Below, piece after piece: positions 11,426 through 22,617 of a stretch of 64,000 nt of DNA; position 1 is the first letter of the stretch; the number at the start of each line of letters is the position of its first letter. The notes below the pieces were generated by a model. It worked only from the letters and a program-made list of their open reading frames with translations, did not search any database and was not told where the DNA came from. This stretch comes from Hyaloscypha bicolor E (taxonomy: Eukaryota > Ascomycota > Leotiomycetes > Helotiales > Hyaloscyphaceae). Made by a program: the position numbers and the translations under genes. The stretch is from positions 1 to 64,000 of the forward strand of contig NW_020194624.1 in the NCBI RefSeq assembly GCF_002865645.1, read 5' to 3'.

Positions 11426-11868
11426 CTAAGCGGTATCCATCTTGCTCTCCATCTGCTGCATAATAGCATCCGAGGTACTGCTTGTTCGATATCCTAAGAT
11501 TGTGTCAGTATCAACATCCATACTGAAATAAGCTGTCTGACGTACCTCTCCATTTTCTCATTGGAAGCTCAACGCATACATCTCATCGATCTCAGCCAAG
11601 GTGCGATTTGCTGGTTCCGGGAGATAAAAGTATGACCATATTACGGTTACGAACATGCAACGACCGAAAATGTGGAACGGTTTTGCTCCTAAGTTGCCAC
11701 TGATTTTGTGAGCGTCCATCTCTTCTGTATGTTACACAACCCAGTACGTGGGACGTAGGACTTACGCATCGGCACTAGTTATTTTCGGAACAGCAAATGT
11801 GGTAATGATTGCAGTAGTATAAGACCAGAAGACGGTCCATGTCACGGTTGGTTCCCGGAGGCGCTAAG
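11426..11868 (-). pseudogene. 3-prime relic of an MFS sugar transporter
   Basis: Only the C-terminal end of a hexose/alpha-glucoside-type MFS permease is present. Reading the minus strand, the stretch TVTWTVFWSYTTAIITTFAV starts at about 11860. An intron (GTAAGT donor, about 11770-11730) follows, then NLGAKPFHIFGR, then FYLPEPANRTLAEIDEMY, the usual PETxxRTLEEID signature. After this the frame breaks by one base: the zero frame stops at SFQ, while the shifted frame reads PMRKWRG, crosses a second intron (about 11546-11496) and ends at the stop at 11426. The first ten transmembrane segments are missing upstream of about 11868. Truncation plus frameshift mark a dead fragment. The intact transporter at 48.5 kb is a different subfamily. 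Confidence 0.75.
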
Positions 11869-12217
11869 TTGGGATTTCTGTGGGGAGAAGAAAGCCTCTG
11901 TGTTTTAATGTGATTCCCATCAGCATGAGAGGCCGGCTACATATATATATCTCTCTCCTCGATAGTTTAGCTCTATCAAAATCTCGTTTGCGGGGTGCAT
12001 CTAATTACCCCGCGGCATAACGAGTCGTCCAGCCAAGAAAAGTGAGGGACGTATTTCCTCCTTCATTCTAGCTTTACTGGTGTTGCTGACGGCGCTGGGA
12101 CAGATGGGGAAAGTGAATCTATAAGCATGATGTCATCTTCTATCATAAGATCCCCGTGCCCATAGTAAAAGGCTCAAACTGAATCGGCTCTTGCTCTGTG
12201 GTTTCGATAAAGCCAGC
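11869..12217. other. intergenic, nothing recognised
   Basis: Contains a short (AT)n run near 11940. The missing 5-prime part of the transporter is not here. Confidence 0.5.
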
Positions 12218-12517
12218 TTACGAAGATCACGGCATAAAGTGACGGGACTACAGGGCATTTAGATTCGCTTGGGGCGCTCAGTGGACTATCCCCTCGTCTG
12301 GCAAGAAGTGGTCCGTACTAGCAGGGGGGCCTGGCTCAGGGCGAAAAGGCGATAGATGACTAATAAGTTTCTAAGCAAAGGCACGCCTTTTCGCCCTGAG
12401 CCAGGCCCCCCTGCTAGTACGGACCACTTCTTGCCAGACGAGGGGATAGTCCACTGAGCGCCCCAAGCGAATCTAAATGCCCTGTAGTCCCGTCACTTTA
12501 TGCCGTGATCTTCGTAA
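12218..12517. repeat. 300-bp near-perfect palindrome (foldback/MITE-like)
   Basis: Left arm 12218-12351 and right arm 12384-12517 are reverse complements over all 134 bases I compared, separated by a 32-base spacer. The arms contain a core (CGTCTGGCAAGAAGTGG, then TCCGTACTAGC) that recurs as inverted arms at 60648-60784, so this is a dispersed family and not a one-off. It has no coding capacity. The outer and inner boundaries of the mobile unit are uncertain. A transcript across it would form a 134-bp hairpin. Confidence 0.85.
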
Positions 12518-13510
12518 TCGAGAGTGTAGGTTGGAGATTCTATCTCACAAAATTGCTTCACCCGTCCAATCTTTGGTCGCCGTCTGAAAACCATCAGCAT
12601 CAGCATGTATACCTGTGAAGAATCTCCGTACCCATTTTCCACTCTTGGGCCCCGTCTTTTTTTGCTCAATATCAAACGTGCATGGCGAGGCAGACCGAGG
12701 CAACGTGAGCGTTTCTCTCTTGATCAATTTTCACCGGGAAGCCTCCAACATTTCAGCTTCCGCCGAGCACTTGAGTAGTCCCTGAGCAGTACCTACTTAA
12801 CTAATAAGGTGACATATCAGCTTAGGGCGTGCATTCTATTATATTTGTTAAGTTGTGATGATTATTCCTAGGAGTCTAAAACAGGTGTTGCTCGCACGTG
12901 ACCGATAGTCACATGAGCATGCATCAGACCTAATGCGGAATGGCTTCGGGGCTGGGCGCCCCTTGAGAGCTGACAGCTTACACGAGATTAGGCGTAGTGG
13001 GAGTTGATTCCAAATCCGCGAGTTATGTGGAATCAGACGAGCCACCACTTATTAGGGAACACGGGTTTTTTTCTAAGCTACACTTAAACCTGGCGGGTCA
13101 GCGATACCACTTTAACTTTGATATATTTGGAAACATAACCAATTATTGCGAGATTAACAGGATATCAACTTGTAATAGCTCGATTTCTAGTGGTTAGGTT
13201 TAATTAGCTCGTGAAAATATACCTTACTAAACCAACCGACAAGGCGTTCCTGAGAATGTGGAATCAGATTCTGTCAAAGCTTTGGGAATTTGAAATGAAC
13301 CTACCTCTTGATTATCAAAGCCTGTACATAATGTAAGCACTACTGTACGGTTGCAGTGATGGAAAGCACAAGCTAAGCAAACAGAAAGACTCATAAGAAA
13401 CCTGGAACTCTTCCCAAGGAGCTCTGGTCATCGATTTCCCATTCTTTCCCATCGCAGCTTCAGAAATATCTAGGATAACCTAGAGAAGATCCATCAAGTA
13501 GTCTGCAGCA
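12518..13510. other. intergenic, nothing recognised
   Basis: AT-leaning, with one CACGTG near 12895. The last 150 bases are the presumed catalase promoter. No gene or repeat was recognised. Confidence 0.5.
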
Positions 13511-15876
13511 ATGAAGCCCCAAATCTCCCTACTCTCCTTTGCTATGGCGGTACTTGCCCAGGCAACAAGTCCAAAGGTATAATGACCTCCCCATAGTTTC
13601 CAGCCAGGAGCTAACTATACGTGATGGAAAACAGCAAGCTCAAGAAGCATCTGCTTTGGTAGACACCATGGGCCAGACAGAAACAGCCGACAATGGAGTA
13701 CTCGACAACACAACCACATCATTGAGGGCGGGGAAAAGAGGATATGTCTTGTTGGAGGACACGACCGTTAGAAAGAAGTTGTTGCACTTTGACCGCGAAC
13801 GTGCTCCTGAGAGAGTAGTACATGCGTTGGGACACGCAGCTTATGGTAACCAACCCCAAAGAAATTGCGTGAACTTAGCGATTAACTCTTAACAGGCACC
13901 TTCACCCCAACCGGAGATTGGAGCAACCTCACATCTGCATGCTGGTTGCAGGGAAACACCCCCAGTGATGTTTTCACTCGTTTCTCGGTCGTTGTGGCTG
14001 GAGTTGGTGGAGCAGACACGGGACGCGATACACATGGATTCGCTACGAAGATATACAGCAAGTGCGGAAACCATGATCTCGTCGGAAACCATGTACCTAG
14101 TTTCTTTATCAACGATGGTGCTCTCTTCCCGGACTTAGTCCATGCTGTAAAAGCAGAACCCAACACGGGTTTCCCCACAGGTGAGTATCGCCGGACTTGA
14201 GATGTCTAAATCGAGGCTGATTGGTTGGTCATAGGTGGCAGTGCTCATACTAATGCGTATGACTTCTTCACCCAACGCCCAGAGCATACGGAGCAGCTGA
14301 TGGCCGTTCTCTCTGATATGGGGATTCCACGGTAAGTAAAATCCGAGAATGTTATCTGCGATGCTGAATCAGGATCAGTGACACTCGCCACATCAGTGGC
14401 AATGGAGTCCATACGTACCGGTTCATCAACGCTCAAGGAAAATCAACTCTGTTCAAATGGTACTGGCTCCCTAAGCTAGGGCATAGAGCTTTAGTCTATG
14501 ATGAAGCCACTAAGCTTGCTGGAAAGAATAACAACTTTCAAAGAATCGACCTTTTCACCACAATTGAGGCCGGACTGTACCCTGAGTGGGAATTCTCCGT
14601 TCAATTGTTCCCCGACGATGGTGAATACATGTACAATGGCATTGATCTATTAGATGCCACCCAGGTCTGAGATCCCTTGAGCGTACTTGGGTTATTTTGA
14701 GGTCGCATAACTGACGCTAGGGTCGCGCAGATCGTTCCGTTCGAAATGAACGCTCCTGTAACGCTCGGGGAAGTGGTCCTTAACAGGAATCCTTCGAACT
14801 ACTTTGCCGAGACCGAGTCTGTCAGCTTTGCACCGTCTAACGTTGTTGATGGAGTTTCCTTCGTCCCCGATCCTCTCATCCAATGGCGTCTCATGTCATA
14901 CGACGACACATCCACCCACCGCCACAACTCCCCGAATGGCTACCTCCTCCCAGTCAACGCTCCAATTGGCCCAGTTAACAACAACTACCGTGATGGTTAC
15001 ATGCAACCCAAGATCTTCGAGGGCGAATCGGCGAGTTCTCCAGACGGGATCGGCGGCGTCCTGGCTGCCTCCCCTCAGGCAGCACTCGCTGTAGTTAATG
15101 AGACTATATCCGGCCAAGTCGGGCGTTTTCAACCCTTCAATGACCCATTTACCCAAGCCCGGGGTTTTTGGTTTTCTATGGACCAGTTTGCGCAACAGCA
15201 TACGGTTGATGCATACCGATTCGAGCTTGGCCATGTGTCGAACCCGAACGTCACCGCCAAATACATCTCCACCATCTTGAATCCAGTCAACAACTGTCTT
15301 GCGAGACGCGTTGCGTTTGGAGTTGGGGCTCCCATGCCAGCCATTGGCACAGGATCTTCCGTTGTACCGAATGTGACTTTCCCAAGTCTTTACCCACTCA
15401 GCACGAACGTATCGCTGCCAGTGACCGGGCTCGTCGTAGCAATACTCACCACCAGCGACGATATTCCTATGGCGACATATAAGACTTTGACTTCGGCTCT
15501 CAGCTCGCAAACGGCGTTGTTCGAAGTCGTCGCTTCTCACCAAGGAGTCCTAGCCAGCGGAGTTCCGGCGAACGAGTCCTACGTTACTACCTCGTCCGTC
15601 TTGTTCGATGCGGTTATTATCGTGTCGCAAGGCTTCAGCATGAACATATCGATGCCAATGGTAGAGCAGGAGTTTGTGCGAGAAGCTTTCGGGCATGGGA
15701 AACCGATCGGTGAAGTGGGTAGCGGTTTCTTGTCATCGTTACAGTTGACGGGCCCGGGATTGTTTATTAACTCCAATGCTGGCTCTGTGGTCAACTCTGT
15801 CATTGGAGCCATGGAGATGCCTGGGAGATTCCCGCAGAGAAATCCTTTGGATGATGTCAAAGCCATTTGTGGATAA
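13511..15876 (+). CDS. secreted large-subunit (clade 2) catalase
   Basis: Six exons (13511-13576, 13635-13845, 13896-14180, 14235-14331, 14379-14664, 14731-15876) give 696 residues, the length of large-subunit heme catalases that degrade hydrogen peroxide. A signal peptide starts [18 protein letters not shown]. The distal heme histidine is His85 in RVVHA, with RFS and VGNH supplying the expected Ser and Asn. The proximal heme ligand is Tyr372 in RLMSYDDT. The C-terminal 200 residues form the extra GATase/flavodoxin-like domain ([16 protein letters not shown]). Distal and proximal flanks differ from the usual wording ([18 protein letters not shown]), so activity or heme pocket details may be altered. 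The acceptor at 14378 was preferred to 14372 because it keeps the conserved GIPR to [10 protein letters not shown] spacing; both are in frame. Likely exported for oxidative-stress defence. Confidence 0.9.
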
Positions 15877-16115
15877 GTTGAGCGTGTTGACGGAAGACTT
15901 GCAACTATTTAATGGGAAGTAGCTTTGAATATGAAAGAAGTTCTGTAGATAATGTAGGCTGTATTATTTGCCAGAAGTTTGACGGGTCATTTATGGTGTA
16001 CTTGAAGAATGAGAATTCGACAGGCCAGTGCACGATTGCGAGCAGCGCCGACGGCTGGCTTCGGAGCTGAGACATCTGTGGTCGACACTTTGTGTAGAGT
16101 GGGATGTCCACTGGT

Positions 16116-16329
16116 GGTTTTAGCGATATTTTCAGGCCTCGCCAAACCAAAGTCATCAACTTCACTCCACGATAATTAGATAACTTTAAACAATACTACC
16201 TCAAACTCGAAAATATTAAGTAGAAGAAGGTATATTTAGTTTTAAGAACTTAGTCTACAAAATTGCGATATAAATTATAATTATTGAAATTCTTTCAGGG
16301 CTGTTTTGTTAGCGAAATACGCTAAAACC
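16116..16329 (-). mobile_element. 214-bp MITE-like element, copy 1
   Basis: Bounded by 10-bp inverted ends (GGTTTTAGCG / CGCTAAAACC). Its reverse complement aligns end to end with 41128-41341, which has the same 214-bp length. It is AT-rich with no coding capacity and lies 240 bp past the catalase stop. I could not fix a target-site duplication. Confidence 0.7.
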
Positions 16330-16688
16330 ACAGACTTTTGTCGGCAGGCTCCTTACCACAGTCAGGGAATATTAACCCTTCAATCGGAAAGCCGTGCAAC
16401 AACTTCTTCATCCGAGTATGAAGATCTTTGTAACCATCTAGGCCAATTGGTGCAAAGACCCAAGAGCATCGAAACTGGCACTAACACACATGTTTCAACG
16501 TTTATGATCATTTGCGACGTGCTGCCTGACGTCCCTGTACGATGCCGTTGACAGCGTAAGAATAGCTTCGGTTTACTGTTTTCTACCTTGTTGGACTGCC
16601 AAAATTTCGGATCTCGTAAAGGATCCCACTTCTTTAGAGATCCAGAGACTGGCTTAAAAGTAGAGCTTAGTCTAGCTCTAAAATGAAG

Positions 16689-16793
16689 GCCCAGAGACGG
16701 CGGGCTGAAATACGGCGCCTGAGAGACGAGGGCCCAGACACGGGGGCCCAGAGACGGGGGCCCAGAGACGGGGGCTGAGAGACGGGGCCAAAG
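16689..16793. repeat. short tandem repeat of about 14-17 bp
   Basis: Imperfect repeats of a GGGGGCCCAGAGAC-type unit, about five to six copies. Long frames across it on the minus strand are Arg/Pro-rich artefacts of the repeat. Confidence 0.7.
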
Positions 16794-17586
16794 CGACGTC
16801 TTCCGTGCCGTTGATCAGCCCAACGAAACAGTGCGTCTGCATGGTGACTTCCCGACCGAATCCTGCCGGACCTGCACAGCGAACGTGGGGGAGATACTTG
16901 TATTTTGAGGCCTAAGCTCGATCGAGGATTCTCGAGAGGCTTCCGATGGACATTTCCAGTTCGTGTGCCCGATCTGGCTTTCAAGAATAGTCTCAGTTTC
17001 GAAAAGCCGACCCCGACCCCGCACCTCCAACCTGTCCTTCACCATTATCCATGCGGCCCTGTACCTAATTGACGATTTACAACGTTGTGGGCAGTTCCGT
17101 TGCTTGGGCTCTTAGATGCGCACACCGACACGCGGAGATGGTGAATCGCAGGGGTATGGATGGAATGAACCAGGATTGGGTTGCTCGCCATTGGTTTTCT
17201 GTCCCTAAGGGCGAGCACCAGTTGCTCCCGTCCTAGGATCTGGCTTCTCGAGGACGACATTGGTCGAAATGTAACTCCTGTTGCTCCAAGGGTAGCCAAC
17301 AGTGTTAGACGATAGGCTTAATTAGGGTCTTTTGCCTTGAATGGCGGAGAATAGTGGCGTGGGAACAGTGGTGGGCTTGGGATAGTGCGTTTAAGCAGTA
17401 GACCCTTGGCTTTCTTTGATTCCTCGACAAAGCGTTATTCATATAAAATTAGCCTTCTCCCTCCTGGATTTGATTTCAAAAAGGCCACCTTCTTTCATTT
17501 CAATATTTGCGAATTTCTTTTCGTACGCTTCGGCACTCCCATCATTCAGTCAACAAAGATCAATACATTTCTTTCTCCCTTCGATC
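16794..17586. other. intergenic; promoter of the small gene at 17587
   Basis: The last 120 bases are CT-rich, typical of a fungal 5-prime UTR. No other gene is supported. Confidence 0.5.
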
Positions 17587-17974
17587 ATGGCTTCTGTTAC
17601 CTTATCAACAGGTGAAGTCAATGGCTGGGTCACAGTGTACATTCTGATCCCCTTCTACCCCCGAAGTTCAACTTTAATCAACTCCTCATGATGCTTGTGC
17701 ATTGCTGATCAAGTATTCTAGTTCCACACAGGATGCTACATCCAGCCCCAAGCAAAGCTATGCACCCTCTACCTCCACATTTACTTCGAAGTCTGCCTCT
17801 ATCGGCAAGAATGAGATGTCAAAAGAGCGCGTAACCACATACCTCAACGACCCTACTTCCTCTCAGATTATTCATCGCCACAACTCCACGGAGGAAGGCA
17901 TCGAAGCCCATACCATCTCAGCACAATCACAAATTGACAAATTCGATGCTATCAAAGCAAATAGCAAGAATTAA
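17587..17974 (+). CDS. small Ser/Thr-rich hydrophilic protein, function unknown
   Basis: Model: exon 17587-17634, intron 17635-17731, exon 17732-17974, giving 96 residues. The start has a good context (CTTCGATCATGG) behind a CT-rich leader. The donor is uncertain: GTGTAC at 17635 keeps frame, while a more upstream GTGAAG does not. The protein has no signal peptide, membrane segment or cysteine. It is rich in Ser, Thr, Lys and Gln and ends FDAIKANSKN. The central part reads MSKERVTTYLNDPTSSQIIH. It may be disordered. I do not recognise the family. Confidence 0.55.
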
Positions 17975-20446
17975 AGGTGATAGAGTACAAATCGAATGAT
18001 TAAAGAAGGACGGACAGAAGGGAGCAAGGGCCAGGACATAACTAGGTAAGATCCATGCCTTGATATACGCCTTGAGGTCTGGACTAATAGATGGCAGTTC
18101 AGTTGCAACAATTCGAATACGAAGGACAGCATGACTTGACTACACCGGCATCCTCAACCTCCATCCTATCATCGAGGCAATCTCCGTGTTATCGATCCCA
18201 AGTAATCAAATGTTAGCTCTGCAATTATTTGATCCTGCCAATGGGTTCTTATTGGTTAGGGCATATTGTTCGGAGCTGTTAGTCTCGCAATGAGGATGTA
18301 CAGTCAAGAGAGGTATGCAAGACGGAATGTTTATAGCTCGAAATTGAAACCCTTCAACTCAACACTTCATCTTGGTGACCCTTACACCATATATCCTGAG
18401 AAAATCAAAATAGCATTCAGTTGATGTGAGTCAGAGCTTGTTATGTACTGCACTTCAACGACGAATAGTCTCTCTTCATACGATCAATGTGTAGAATAGA
18501 CTCTGGGGGCTTCAAGCTTGTCCGAGGTACTTTTCATCTGCTTGAGGGAAGTTCCTGTTCGACTCGATAAACTTCGTTTAGGCTAGGCTCGGAGGGCTGG
18601 GCAGTATTCCTTCGTGGCCCAATTGGTAATCAACTGAATTATGACTGAGCTCAGTTAGCTTTGTTCAATGTTCCCTGGCGAGCGGAGAACCCACTTGCAC
18701 ATTTTATGTCCCGGCGATGGCGGGCAGCGGTTATCATCTAGTTTCATTCGAGGGTCACCTTCAACGCCTTCGCAGTGGGCAGAACCAGGATATGCGGTGC
18801 CGGCGCAACATGTTAAAATGCCGTTGGGAGTTGCCAATCAGCTTACTTCGTGGCTCCAAATGCACAGTCGAATCACTAATGAGAAACTCCATGGCTCGAT
18901 TAGAGGTCTGGACATGGGCTCACCGACAAAGTCCTCGGCTAAGATGCTGAAGAAACTCGAAAGGAAGCACTATTGTCGCATTTGTGGCATATTATTTATT
19001 CTCGTCGACTGGCCCGCGTGAAAAGACCAGCTACTTTAAATGGACGCCATTTGCTACTATGTCAATTATGAATTCGCTTTCCATTACTCTCCAAGCTACC
19101 CCAATTGTGGTGTCATTTTGAGGAGCGACAGATCGTAGGAAGAAATTCCGAACAGAGTCTTGCTCCACATTTAGGCTCAGAGTAAGGTTTACTAAATTAT
19201 AGATGCGAAATATATTCTTATTGGTCATGGGAAACGAGCTAGGTTGGAGGAAATCGTGGTTTGCTATTGACGTCTGATGTTACAGAACATCCCTGCGTGA
19301 TAAGAGTCCTGTAGTGTCACGAGCCTACAAAGAGAGCTCCGGGAGACTGCTTGCAAGAGAAATTGTATATTCTGAGAATACTAAGCTAAGAAGAGAAGAA
19401 GAGGAACTTTGGAAAGATTTCCTGACCTGACATATTTACATGCTCTCGCTTATACTTCCTCCCATTGGCTCGCTTATATAGATTTGGAAATGCCGGGTTT
19501 TTTTATTCGAATATAATAATATTAAATAAGTAATATTTAATTAATTACAATGCTAAAGTCACCTCAATACCTATTCTTGTTGAGAAGAGGGGTCCAAAGC
19601 CAGCTCCTTTAAAAACCTTGCAAAGGAGTAGGAGGGAGGCAGGAATGGTCTCCCGGGCAAAACTCGGCCAGGAAACTAAAGTCGGGGCCCATAGGTGGCC
19701 TAAATCGGTTCCATAGGATCGTGCCCAGGCTGGCTCAGGGGTGCTCAGGCATACTTATCCTCGAGTCAAGTAAAGTGGCAGTTTCTCACGTCCAGCGACT
19801 AAAACGGAACTAGTGAAAGAAAAAGTCGTCCGAGCCTCGGTAATCTCAGACGACAGTTTTCTATTTTATTTGTCTAGCAACCCCGAGAAATATTAAAGAA
19901 TAATTGGTTATTATAGGCGAGAGTAAGGACGTGACTGAGCAAAAGAGAGTAGGGCATGAGCAGCTTGAGCAGAGGGTGAGGCGTAGGTGAGTAGCGCCTA
20001 GGCAGAGCAGCGACGCCGACTAAACTGAGATAGGAGCGAAACGGAAGAATATTACTGCAACTCGGACTACTTTAGCTTAAAGTAAAAGTAAGGCACGTAT
20101 GCTACTTTGTAGTATGTGCAGGTGTTGAACTTCAGAAGCAGGCACTTCGAAGTGTAATTTCCAAACCGATACATTCGTAATTGTAGTACTCCGAATATCA
20201 AAATAGACCTGGGGGTCCAGAATTGCTCCCCCGAATATAGAACCTATTGCCGATCCGCGACGGACCGAAAAAGGACCCCTGAACAGAATCCAGCTGACTC
20301 ATTACTCATTAGCGTGATCAGGACTAGGGTTCTGCTCGGGTCAGAGCAGCGACCGCTCAGGTTCAAAAACGGAAATGGACTTTGGTGAGCAAAATCGTCG
20401 TCTGGGATTATAATGGAAGTAACCTGTGACTTGGCCTTGTTCATAC
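17975..20446. other. gene-poor, includes a degraded dispersed repeat
   Basis: Frames at 18.66-19.02 kb overlap on both strands without motifs and are not called. From about 19500 the sequence is AT-rich and repeat-like. A block at 19775-19830 (CTCACGTCC, then GACTAAAACGGAAC) recurs at 34925-34965, so an unclassified repeat family is present. Confidence 0.45.
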
Positions 20447-20448
20447 TA

Positions 20449-20629
20449 TCCCCCCCCTTGAATACTTACAGTGGGTCCTGGGATAACACCACTCCTGCAC
20501 TGACCAACTGAAGGGTGTATGGCCAATAGCGATTCTGGAGAGCACCTGATATTTCCTAGTTGGGGGTTATAAACGAGGTTTCAGGGTGGCGTTACTAAAG
20601 GACCCACTATAAGTATTCAAGGGGGGGGA
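20449..20629. mobile_element. 181-bp MITE with TA target duplication
   Basis: Inverted ends begin TCCCCCCCCTTGAATACTTA and continue AGTGGGTCC with one mismatch (about 30 bp). Both sides are flanked by TA (20447-20448 and 20630-20631), the signature of Tc1/mariner-type insertion. The interior is non-coding. Confidence 0.75.
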
Positions 20630-20631
20630 TA

Positions 20632-21652
20632 GTAGAGATTCCATTAATGCATGTCTATGGGTGTCCAAGGAAGACACCTGGTGTGTTCAAGGAAGAGTAC
20701 AGTAAGATGCGGGGCTGGGGATTTAGACCGAGGTTATTTAGCATTGTGGGAGAGAGCACTTGAGTGGGTCAGAGTTTTACGCGTGACTTAGAAACCCCGT
20801 GATTAACTATATAACTCACTGGTTAGCCATGATTGACCATGGGTAACTTATTCACGAAGGGGTGCTCAAATCTTTGCCCGACTGGGAGCACACATTCAAC
20901 AGTGGCACCCACTGCAACCCCTGTGTATCTTATGGACTGTAACGACTACTGTACTGTCAGTGACTCAGTGCTTCGAGAGTAGAAAGGTCAATGTTGGGGC
21001 TCAGAGTCTCGTCATTCAAAGGAAGCGCGAGAATCCCCTTTGTTCTTGTGGGGTGGGTACCTCAATGCGGTTGTGTGTCGGTGCGCCACGCAGTACAGCT
21101 GGGTCGATGTCTTCGGATGATTGGAAGCTGGCAAAACGAAAGGCGACGCTGTGTGACTGGAGAGGCTATCCCAATTCTTCAAATGATTCACCACCACTTG
21201 GGTGTAGTGCGGTTGGTCGACAAATTTCTTTGCGAAAAGGGCCACCGCTTCGTCGAAAGAGATGATGCCTGGCAACTTCTTTGCAATTTGCTAATTCAGA
21301 ATCTGCAATGTGAGACTGCTCGAAAGTTAGGTGCGGGGTGTCGCAGGCCTCTAGACGTGGGGGTGTCCGATTCATCTTGCCTCTACGTGTGTTTTTGCTA
21401 TCTGAGCCAATCCTTCTATTTATCCCCCTGGGAAACTAAAAGGGGGGGGAGGATGTTAAGCGAGCCCCCAGGCCAAGCTCGGTACCAAAAGCCCAATGAC
21501 GTAGGGATGACGCCAACCGAATTAGGCAGCCACCAAGTTCACCCCGCCTCCAGCTTCCCTTCTCTTATCAACCACACCACTTCCATTTATACCAACCTCA
21601 TCAACAACACTACCTAACACCACGCACTCAATCGAATTCAACAACAGCAAAA
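20632..21652. other. intergenic, weak frames only
   Basis: A 208-residue plus frame (20991-21617) and an 87-residue minus frame overlap, and neither has a motif. The minus frame at 21012-21275 has more protein-like composition and might be a relic. The last 100 bases are the CT-rich leader of the next gene. Confidence 0.4.
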
Positions 21653-22116
21653 ATGTTCTCCTCAATCCTGCTCAACCTCCTCCTGGTCTCCTTCGCCGTG
21701 GCCGAAGAAACTCTCTCTGCCACCACCCACGACAACACCTGGAAATACGGCACCAGCGGAGGAGTCCTCGGTTTCATTGTTTTGATCCTTGATATCCTGG
21801 TCTTCAGTACGTCTCTCCGTCCCCCTTTCCATTTCCCCTTCTCTTTGACGACCCTCTCCCTCTCCCTCCACCTCCATTATTCCTGCCAGTCGCGAGTCAT
21901 TTTACCCCGTATAACAGGGTCTTGGCAAAGTTTGAGGAACAAGTGCTAATGTGGTGATGCATAGTGGAAGTCCTCAAGTCCAACCGCCCTCCCTCGCACA
22001 AGCTTCTCTGGTGCGTCTTCGTCTTCCTCTTCCCGATTCTGGGCTTCATCGTCTACTGGCTTTTCTCGAACCGCGAGGCACATACGGGGAGTGGGAGTTA
22101 TGAGGCTATTCCATAG
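21653..22116 (+). CDS. small PLDc_N-type two-helix membrane protein
   Basis: Exons 21653-21806 and 21965-22116 (donor GTACGT, acceptor CATAG) give 101 residues. A signal-like N-terminus (MFSSILLNLLLVSFAVAEE) is followed by the helix GGVLGFIVLILDILVF. The signature MEVLKSNRPPSHKLLW and the helix VFVFLFPILGFIVYWLF come next. This arrangement matches the PLDc_N domain normally found at the N-terminus of cardiolipin synthases and phospholipase-D nucleases, but here it stands alone without a catalytic HKD domain. The stand-alone form is seen in other fungi; its role is unknown, perhaps a membrane adaptor. The splice phase (A then TG) creates Met at the junction and restores the signature. Confidence 0.8.
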
Positions 22117-22617
22117 GTGGATGCCGAGCATAATTGCTGGGGAGGGGATGATATGTTGGTACTAGAGGGTGGAGGGATTGGTTGGTCTGGTCTGGGGATA
22201 CGGATTGAGAGATGGGACATAGTGATGGATATGGGGGATGGATGAGGAATACGGATGGCGTATATGCGTGCGTTGGATTTGATGCTGATACATAGTTGGA
22301 TTGCAAGTAGCACATCTTCGATGATATTGGAAAAGTCAATACTTTCTCAGTGTTCCTCGAATCAGAACGATCTCTTTCCCCCACACGCCCCCCTTTTCCC
22401 AAACACAGATCCTAAGACATCCTCTCCAACCACTGGTACCCAGTCACCATCTCCGTCTGGGCTCTCCCTGAATCACCAATCCGCTTAAAAAGCTCGCATT
22501 ATATATGATATATTTATCATTCCCAATTATTACATGATCCACGAACGCCCAACGACCCACCCAAACCCCCTTGGAACACAAACAAACCTTCTCAAACTCC
22601 AAATCCCTCGGCAATGT

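Noticed and set aside
16667..16984. 105-residue minus-strand frame rich in Arg and Pro
   Set aside because: Produced by the GGGGGCCCAGAGAC tandem repeat.
18655..19021. Overlapping 60- and 117-residue frames
   Set aside because: No recognisable domain on either strand and no splice or promoter support.
20991..21617. 208-residue open frame
   Set aside because: No motif, low-complexity stretches, an overlapping frame on the other strand and no clear start context.
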